From Petrosia ficiformis (Eukaryota; Porifera; Demospongiae; Haplosclerida; Petrosiidae): a DNA stretch of 64,000 nucleotides. Positions 57,162-64,000 of the stretch are shown piece after piece. Where the stretch lies: contig OX345642.1 in NCBI GenBank assembly GCA_947044365.1, positions 5,170,007 through 5,234,006 of the forward strand, in the 5' to 3' direction. A program made the translations under genes and the position numbers. The notes below the pieces were generated by a model. The model made no database searches, had not been told where the DNA came from, and saw nothing but the letters and a program-made list of their open reading frames with translations. The first letter of the stretch is position 1. Every line of letters starts with the position of its first letter.

Positions 57162-57578
57162 GACTTGGGGTCATATACATGTTACAGTATTTGAAATACA
57201 AATACAAATACTTCACAAATAGGAAATACAAATACAAATATTACTTTTTTTGGTGTGTATGAAATGCAAATACAACTCTAAATACATATTTGTCATTAAG
57301 TCTAAATCGAAGTGTCTGTACTCAGGGCAAAGAATGTTATTGACGCATGATAAATTTGATAATGTACTTGACATCTATTTGCTAATCTTCCAGCACTTTA
57401 ATCCAACATACTTTACGAAAGGTATCAAGTATTTGTATTTTAGCTGTTTGAAATACATTTTCAGTCTATTTCAATTACAAATACAAATACTTGTTATTTC
57501 AAAACTCAAGAACACAAATACATTTAAAAAGTATTTAAATACAACTAAATACGAATACTGAAGTATTCGACCCCAAGT
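57162..57578. mobile_element. hAT-like element of the AAATACAAATAC type
   Basis: CAGACTTGGGGTC and GACCCCAAGTCTG ends; the interior is dominated by TTTGAAATACAAATACAAAT and TATTTGTATTTTAGCT words, typical of a widespread group of animal hAT MITEs. 417 bp. A clear target duplication was not seen. Confidence 0.7.
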
Positions 57579-58172
57579 CTGAAGTCTCATTCCCATTGCC
57601 AGTACCAGCATTGTTATATAGTGTCACTACCTCCCGAAATTGGGACTATGACAAATTAACAACAACTGTTAGAATCACAAGAATGAGAGGAATCCAGCAT
57701 TATATAAATGACCTTGTATATACATGTATATATGTAATCTAAAGCCAAAAATGACCAGAGTTTAGAGTTTGGGGAATAACCTCTATCTGTTTATTTAGTA
57801 TTTCCTTTTATTATAATGTTAGTATAAACTGTTGTCAAAATTATTGGGGAAAAGGTTTTCCCAACTCCTAGCATATGACATTTCACACCTAATTGACATT
57901 AACTGTAACCACAAGTAGATTGTTAGTCATAATTACTTAGATATATAACCAATGATCTCTACATCTATGTACATTTGTAAGTCATGCAAAAGCATTGGAA
58001 TTGTGGAGACTCTGTAGGAGTAGCCCCAACTTACAAAGCAGGATCCTGATTTCAATCTGATTAACATTTAAATCCCAGTTCATTTTTGTGGATAGGATAG
58101 CTAATGATAAACGTTTATTCCCACCATCTGAAATTTTGTTCCTACACATGTTCCTATACACATGATTATAAT

Positions 58173-58541
58173 TAAAGCTGGGTGATAGTGAATTTTTAAA
58201 TATCACAATATCTAATAGTTACTTGAACAACAGTGAATAATATCATGATAGTGATATTAAAATTTGGATATAGATTCTTAGTATTTTCCATTTGTGGCAG
58301 AAAAACAAAGTACTCCCATACAACACTCAGAGCTCTCTAACAAAAATATTTTCAGCTTTTTGTCAAGATTGATCTCATCAGAAATAGTCCTCACCATCTT
58401 CCCATGATTTTTTCACATGGTTGTGGATATTTTGAGACAAGAAAATGTCAAATATATACTCCTGTAACCAAATGTCCACTGTTATGATAGTAACACTGAC
58501 GATAATGATAGTCACACTATTGCTACTATCACCCAGCCCTA
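58173..58541. mobile_element. hAT-like MITE, GCTGGGTGATAG ends, 8-bp target duplication
   Basis: TAAAGCTGGGTGATAG and CTATCACCCAGCCCTA ends, flanked by ATTATAAT on both sides (58165-58172, 58542-58549). 369 bp. Contains TATCATGATAGTGATA-type words. Confidence 0.8.
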
Positions 58542-58988
58542 ATTATAATCATATTTAATCTATGACCGGGAGATGTATATGACATCCATTTATACCACCT
58601 GCTGTGGAGGAGGTTTATGTGGATATGATAGGCTTGAAATGTCTGAGCACCAGCATGTGATACAAATGTATATGACTTAGTAACAGCTTATTTACACTAC
58701 ACAGAAGAACTGTATGACACAGAATGATTCCAGACCAGTTCAGACTACCTATCAGATATGGCTCTGTACAAATCACTTCAGAACTTTTCCAAGAATGTTT
58801 ATGAGAACTGTTCTGGAACTATTCTTCATTGTTAGTGTCATGAAGGCCAACACATACACTAACATTCCTGTATAACTTATGCAGTAATCAGTTGATATTG
58901 CCTACTAATTCTATATGAATCACAAAATTTATGATAATTTAACTGTACAGTATGTTTATAGAGTGTGTATATTATATATATATATATA

Positions 58989-59032
<44 letters not shown>

Positions 59033-60871
59033 TATAATTATATAATTATATCACAGTTCAGAGGTCTACGTATATACGATAATATATCTTGATAAAGTGA
59101 GATGGCATATATCAGATATAACACCCTGTGGTCATATATAAAACTTACTGTCGACATAGACTACAAGAAAACAATGCTTACCTGGATGTTTTGTAACTTA
59201 TAAATCTGTCAACAAGACATTTTATAATACCGTATGCCGGGAAATGTTCGCGGTGGAATATTCTCACGAATTTTGCGAATTGTACACTACATAGGTGTGG
59301 TAGCAAGTAAACGCCATGTGGATTCATGAATCGACTATATCGTCATTGTATCATTACTTCAAGTGAGATTCTGCTGTTCCAAGCCCACACGGAGCAAGTG
59401 TCCCTTCTTCTGCCATTGATTTCATGGCCAACAACAGTCATTGAGGAATTGATCATTGCTACAGAATAGGGATCAGCATCATTTCCAGCCTCTCGCATGC
59501 AAGTCAATACTTCAGGTCCTCATTGGATCAGAAATCCAGATGTCGTTGTAGATGTGGTGACCCCTCATACAGCTTTCATAAACGAACTCATTGTCATGTT
59601 CGCACATTAAGTAAACAAATTATACACGTGGTTCGGCAGGGCTTTTAATTGGAAGTGGGAGGTAAAATTGTGGTAATTTGTGAAAATTTAAATTCGAGAA
59701 ATACTCCAAAATAGGCCTTTCACGAAAATATTCCATCACAAATATTTCCCAGCATACGGTATATTTCCTGAGACTGATAGATTTTCAAAGTCTTATATAT
59801 TGTATAATATTACAGATTGATGAACCATGATATTAAATTATAAATCAATCAGTTGATATGATGTAAACCAATATGAAATTCATTAGGCTTCTCTCCATTT
59901 AGCCCTGCCAAAGATCTCTATCACACTTCTTAGAGGATATAGAATTGTGTGACATGTTATATATAATTAATAACAATAATTATTCATTTTATTATGTTAT
60001 TATGCTACAAAAAAATACTATTTTCCATTTAACTTTAATGTTGCTGACTGCATTATCATTATTATACATCTGGCACACCCAACAGTTTTGGGCAGGTACA
60101 AGTGCCCTTGTTGGAGGCAGTTATGGACACCTGCGAGATAATTGGTAACACAATTCAATCACATTTGACATCACTGTTGTCAAGTAGAAACTATACTAAT
60201 TAGCATTTACTGAAAAATACAATTAGATGGTTCAGTGGCTAGACACTAAATCTCCCTGTCTACAGTAGGCCTGTCCCATTTTTTCTCCCTATTATTCTAT
60301 TCAGAATTTCTCAAACAATGCTCCTATTATTGCTAAAGATTTATCCCATTATTCCCATTGAAATTCAGGAAAGTGACATCACAAAACTATTGTAATTCAA
60401 CGATTATATTGCAACATAATTGAAGTTTCTATATAGTCTTCAAGTGAAGAAGATTGTCTCTGAAGGAGTTGTAATAGTGAAAATATTCTTTCTGCCACTG
60501 CAGAACTTGGTTGAATTAAAAGGACAAGCTTAAAAGCTGTGCACCAAATAGCTAAGCATATGTACTGCTCTTTTATTAGAACAATTAACCTTCTTGCCTT
60601 TGTAAGCTTTGAAGCCCTATTAGGCTATAATAATTCTCTGATTGGGACAAGCCTACGTAGTCTACAGGCGATCGCCCACGCACCGTGGTATAAAGGTTGC
60701 TTATGTAAAACGGTACTATCTCATTCTGGTATCTGGAGCAGCTGTTGTTACAATGCAAAGTAAGTTTGATTCATTAAAAGCCTCCCTTACTCTAGTCTTA
60801 AGTTATGTTATTACATTATACTGAGCAGAACTTAATAATAGTTTATAGAGGATTTTTCATTTTTTTTTTAG
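58542..60871. other. Non-coding stretch up to gene C, with a TA-target MITE
   Basis: AT simple repeats at 58972-59055; AGATATAACACCCTGTGGTC and ACTACAAGAAAACAATGCTT near 59115-59180 match 11096-11200. 59228-59761 is a MITE. 60645-60810 is diverged array intron sequence. No first exon for gene C was recognised. Confidence 0.5.
59228..59761. mobile_element. MITE with TACCGTATGC ends
   Basis: TACCGTATGCCGGGAAATGT, TCGCGGTGGAATATTCTCAC at the left and GGCCTTTCACGAAAATATTC, CATCACAAATATTTCCCAGC, ATACGGTA at the right are inverted matches with several mismatches. 534 bp, TA at both ends. Confidence 0.75.
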
Positions 60872-61150
60872 AATTAGAGGTGCAGTGTTATGATGCTTTT
60901 AGTAATGGCAGAAAGGAGGAAGCTCTTAGATTACTGAAGCAAGTGAAAGATCCCCATACAGTGAAGAATAAGAACAACTTCACTATTCTTCATTGTGCTG
61001 CACATAATGGATGGTTGGATGTAGTAAAAGGGCTGATAGTTGACTATCATTTTGATCCAGACTGTAAGAATAATGATGGTTACACCCCATTCAGAACGGC
61101 TTCAAGTAGTGGAAAACAAGATGTAGTGGAGTACCTGGAAACAGTTATAG
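60872..61150 (+). CDS. Gene C ankyrin exon 1
   Basis: 93 codons, phase 1-1 (T-rich acceptor TTTTTTTTTAG). ELEVQCYDAFSNGRKEEALR, FTILHCAAHNGWLDVVKGLI, DYHFDPDCKNNDGYTPFRTA and VVEYLETVIG. The YTPFRTAS motif replaces NTPLSKAR and is shared only with gene C exon 3. First visible exon of the second array. Confidence 0.82.
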
Positions 61151-61543
61151 GTACATTTGTTGTTCATTTCATTTATAATTGTGTAGGTATATAGTGTAGT
61201 CTGTACTCTGTAGGTTAGACCCCAACTACCCATCCTCATTATGTGTTGTGTATTTTGCTGTCAATGATGACTCAATCAGAGGCTATTACGTTTTTCAGGA
61301 TAATTGATTGAACTAGCCATATCATTAAGATATGAATAATCCTCGTTACCCTTTTGTAGCTGCAGTTCTCAACAAGAGCAAAATGTATCCATATGATTGA
61401 TTGCTTTGTAGTGACCAATAACCATGACTGATAACTAGATATGTTTGGTAGAGGGAGGTAATAAACCGATCTATATATGTTTATGACCTCAAATTCTTTA
61501 TCTATTAATGCAAACAAAAATGTTTCACTTCTTGTTTCTTTAG

Positions 61544-61825
61544 TTGAAGTAGACAGGGAGTGTTATGATGCTTTTAACTATGGCAGAAAGGAGGAAGCTC
61601 TTAGATTACTGAAACAAGTTAAAGATCCCTGTACAGTGAAGAGTAAGAACAACGGCACTCTTCTTCATTGTGCTGCATATCATGGATGGTTGGATGTAGT
61701 GAAACAGCTGATAAATGATCATCAGTTTAATCCAGATTGTATGAATGATTATGGTAATACCCCATTAATGTTAGCTAAACGTGATGGAAAACAACCTGTT
61801 GTGGACTACCTGGAAACAGTTATAG
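61544..61825 (+). CDS. Gene C ankyrin exon 2
   Basis: 94 codons, phase 1-1, with the CACTTCTTGTTTCTTTAG acceptor context of gene B. VEVDRECYDAFNYGRKEEAL, TLLHCAAYHGWLDVVKQLIN, DHQFNPDCMNDYGNTPLMLA and VVDYLETVIG. NNGTLL replaces NNFTLL at the start of the best ankyrin repeat. Confidence 0.82.
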
Positions 61826-62692
61826 GTATATTTGTTGTTTATTTCTCTTAATGTACTTTTTTTATAATTGTCTTGGTGTATATGCAGATTAGATGACAAA
61901 TTCCCTATCTCCAGATTGCCTGACATGTTAATGACATAATTGGCAGGCAGATCAAATATAAAAGATATGCAAATTTTATGGATTTGGCAAATTTTTTACA
62001 ACCTTAATCTTGCATTGAGATGCTGCCTTAACATGCCACCCTTCAGCATTAATGATCTCTCATCAGAGACTGTCACATTTACCATGTTATCTAGACTCGC
62101 CATATCAATGAGATACTGAAAAACACAGAGTTTTAACCCCTTTTGTGTCCATAATGGGCTATTTTGTTTATCAACAAAATTAATCGCCAAAAAAATGTTT
62201 GGGCAGAGCGTTATTACTCTCATGATTTGTAAATCTTTGCTGGAAACTAGAGTTTACTAAACAAATCATTAATTGAAATTTATGTTTCACTGTCAGCAGG
62301 AATGCAGCGAGGCGAGTGCTTGAAAGTTTAATAGTCCCAAGGGCAACGCCCACATCTTTACTCACTTGTATAACTTTCACATTTTATATAGCAGTGACTT
62401 TTAATATACATAATTATAGTTCAACAGAAGACCATCTAAGAAAGCCACAAATACAAAAAGCATGCTTCATTAGCTACAGGAAAGTAGCAAGGTGCAGTAG
62501 TATTTTTCGCTACGTAAACTGAAACTCCTTCGTGGTGTGTGCATGTCAGTTTCTTTTATATTCAATGATTCTTCGTGTATTTGCACTTGGGTATGATTGT
62601 CTGTTCTTATTTACATATCTGTATTTATAGTTATAGCTGTGTATTGTGTTTTTTGACTATAATTATCTTGATTTTATTTCATTTATATACAG
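61826..62692. other. Intron of gene C
   Basis: Array-type intron start (GTCTTGGTGTATATGCAGATT), then non-coding sequence. The last 60 bp (TTGACTATAATTATCTTGAT, TTATTTCATTTATATACAG) parallel the sequence upstream of linkers 1 and 3. Confidence 0.45.
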
Positions 62693-62722
62693 CATCTAAT
62701 AGTGGTACAGAAGATAAAAAAG
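62693..62722 (+). CDS. Gene C linker micro-exon
   Basis: 30 bp, phase 1-1 (TATATACAG acceptor, AAAG|GTAATGAAGAG donor). Encodes ASNSGTEDKKG, similar to linker 1 of gene B (APGTDKKSG). Confidence 0.58.
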
Positions 62723-62943
62723 GTAATGAAGAGATACTTACATAATCATAATCATTGCATGAATAGTAACACTCACAACACTAACATTAACATTAACATT
62801 ATTTCTCATAAAGTAGTTGCAACTGTGAATAGAAGCCTTTCTGACAACCTCCCATTAGAAAGGCTTGCTGTTTTTGTGAATTAAGAGAGCTATGAACTAT
62901 TTTTTTAAATACAAGCAAAAATGTTTCAATTCTTGTTTTTTAG

Positions 62944-63225
62944 TCGAAGTAGACGAGGAGTGTTATGCTGCTTTTAACTATGACAGAAAGGAGGAAGCTC
63001 TTAGATTACTGAAGCAAGTGAAAGATCCCCATACAGTGAAGAATAAGAACAACTTCACTATTCTTCATTGTGCTGCACATAATGGATGGTTGGATGTAGT
63101 AAAAGAGCTGATAGTTGACTATCATTTTGATCCAGACTGTAAGGATAATGATGGTTACACCCCATTCAGAACGGCTTCAAATAGTGGAAAACAAGATGTT
63201 GTGGAGTACCTGGAAACGGTTATAG
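62944..63225 (+). CDS. Gene C ankyrin exon 3
   Basis: 94 codons, phase 1-1. VEVDEECYAAFNYDRKEEAL, FTILHCAAHNGWLDVVKELI, DYHFDPDCKDNDGYTPFRTA and VVEYLETVIG. Nearly identical to gene C exon 1 after the first 15 residues, including the following intron. Confidence 0.82.
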
Positions 63226-63587
63226 GTACATTTGTTGTTCATTTCTATTTATTTATTTATGTAGGTTAGACCCCAACTACCCATCCTCAATATGCGTTGT
63301 GTATTTTGCTGTCAATAATCACTCAATCAGAGGCTATTACGTTATTCAGGATAACTGATTGAACTAGCCATATCATTAAGATATGAATAATCCTCATTAA
63401 CCTTTTGTAGCTGCAGTTCTCAACAAGAGCAAAAAGTATCCTTATGCTTTGTAATGACCAATAATCATGACTGATAACTAGATATATTTGGTTAGAGGGA
63501 GGTAATAAACCGATCTATATATGTTTATGACCTCACAATCTTTATCTATTAATGCAAACAAAAATGTTTCACTTCTTGTTTCTTTAG

Positions 63588-63866
63588 TTGAAGTAGACAG
63601 GGAGTGTTATGATGCTTTTAACTATGGCAGAAAGGAGGAAGCTCTTAGATTACTGAAGCAAGTTAAAACTCCTCGTACAGTGAATAAGAACAACTTCACG
63701 CTTCTTCATTGTGCTGCATATCATGGATGGTTGGATGTAGTGAAACAGCTGATAAATGAACATCAGTTTGATCCAGACTGTGCAGATGACGATGGTAATA
63801 CCCCATTAAGCAAAGCTAGAAGTAATGGAAAACAACCTGTTGTGGACTACCTGGAAACAGTTATAG
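63588..63866 (+). CDS. Gene C ankyrin exon 4
   Basis: 93 codons, phase 1-1. VEVDRECYDAFNYGRKEEAL, FTLLHCAAYHGWLDVVKQLI, EHQFDPDCADDDGNTPLSKA and VVDYLETVIG. Duplicate of gene C exon 2 with one codon missing in the loop (TVNKNNF versus TVKSKNN). The gene continues beyond the window. Confidence 0.82.
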
Positions 63867-64000
63867 GTATATTTGTTGTTTATTTCTCATAATGTACTTT
63901 TTTATAATTTATTTATAATTGTCTTGGTGTATAGGCAGATTAGATGACAAATTCCCAATCTCCAGATTGTCTGACATGTTAATGACATAATTTGCAGGCA
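63867..64000. other. Start of the next intron of gene C
   Basis: GTATATTTGTTGTTTATTTC donor side and the GTCTTGGTGTATAGGCAGATT intron sequence, identical in layout to 61826-61960. Confidence 0.6.

Noticed and set aside
57080..57561. Tyr/Lys-rich open frames (YKYKY type)
   Set aside because: They come from AAATACAAATAC repeats of an hAT-like element.

Overview
The window looks like nuclear DNA of an early-branching animal, most likely a demosponge. It is AT-rich, has short spliced exons with GT..AG borders, a decayed metazoan 28S rRNA copy, many short inverted-repeat (MITE-like) elements, and an expansion of death-fold and ankyrin genes of the kind seen in sponge genomes. The organism call is an inference from family recognition; no search was run.

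Genes, all on the + strand. Gene A (about 64-2823) is the 3' part of a gene with three exons: a caspase-like (C14) domain whose catalytic His position reads GDVG instead of GHG, a CARD-like death-fold exon, and a Death-domain exon. Gene B (about 25742-48222) is an array of twelve near-identical ankyrin exons of 273-288 bp, spaced 0.2 to 3.7 kb apart, with four tiny linker exons (24-63 bp) and a terminal Death-domain exon with a stop codon. Gene C (60872 to beyond the window end) begins another array of the same type: four ankyrin exons and one linker exon, built as a duplicated two-exon block. Every proposed internal exon starts and ends in phase 1, so any exon can be skipped, added or shuffled without breaking the frame. 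Products would be cytosolic ankyrin-Death or caspase-like-CARD-Death proteins, plausibly apoptosis or innate-immune adaptors and receptors. A possible internal first exon (32142-32187) behind an NRF1-like site could split gene B in two.

Non-coding layout. 2.8-7.2 kb: repeats, the 28S rRNA pseudogene (4135-4815), and a 3' flank homologous to the flank of gene B. 7.2-10.0 kb: a CATA microsatellite and a frameshifted SWIM-zinc-finger, MULE-transposase-like pseudogene. 10.0-25.2 kb: a 7-8 kb tandem segmental duplication without convincing genes. 26-29.3 kb: transposon debris, including a minus-strand Helitron-like charged ORF, a P2X7-C-like fragment and several foldback elements. 29.5-48.2 kb: gene B with introns full of MITEs and short palindromes. 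48.2-60.8 kb: no gene seen; gene B flank, hAT-like MITEs and a 28-unit minisatellite at 54.1-54.8 kb. Several MITEs can be delimited because an unoccupied paralogous site lies elsewhere in the window.
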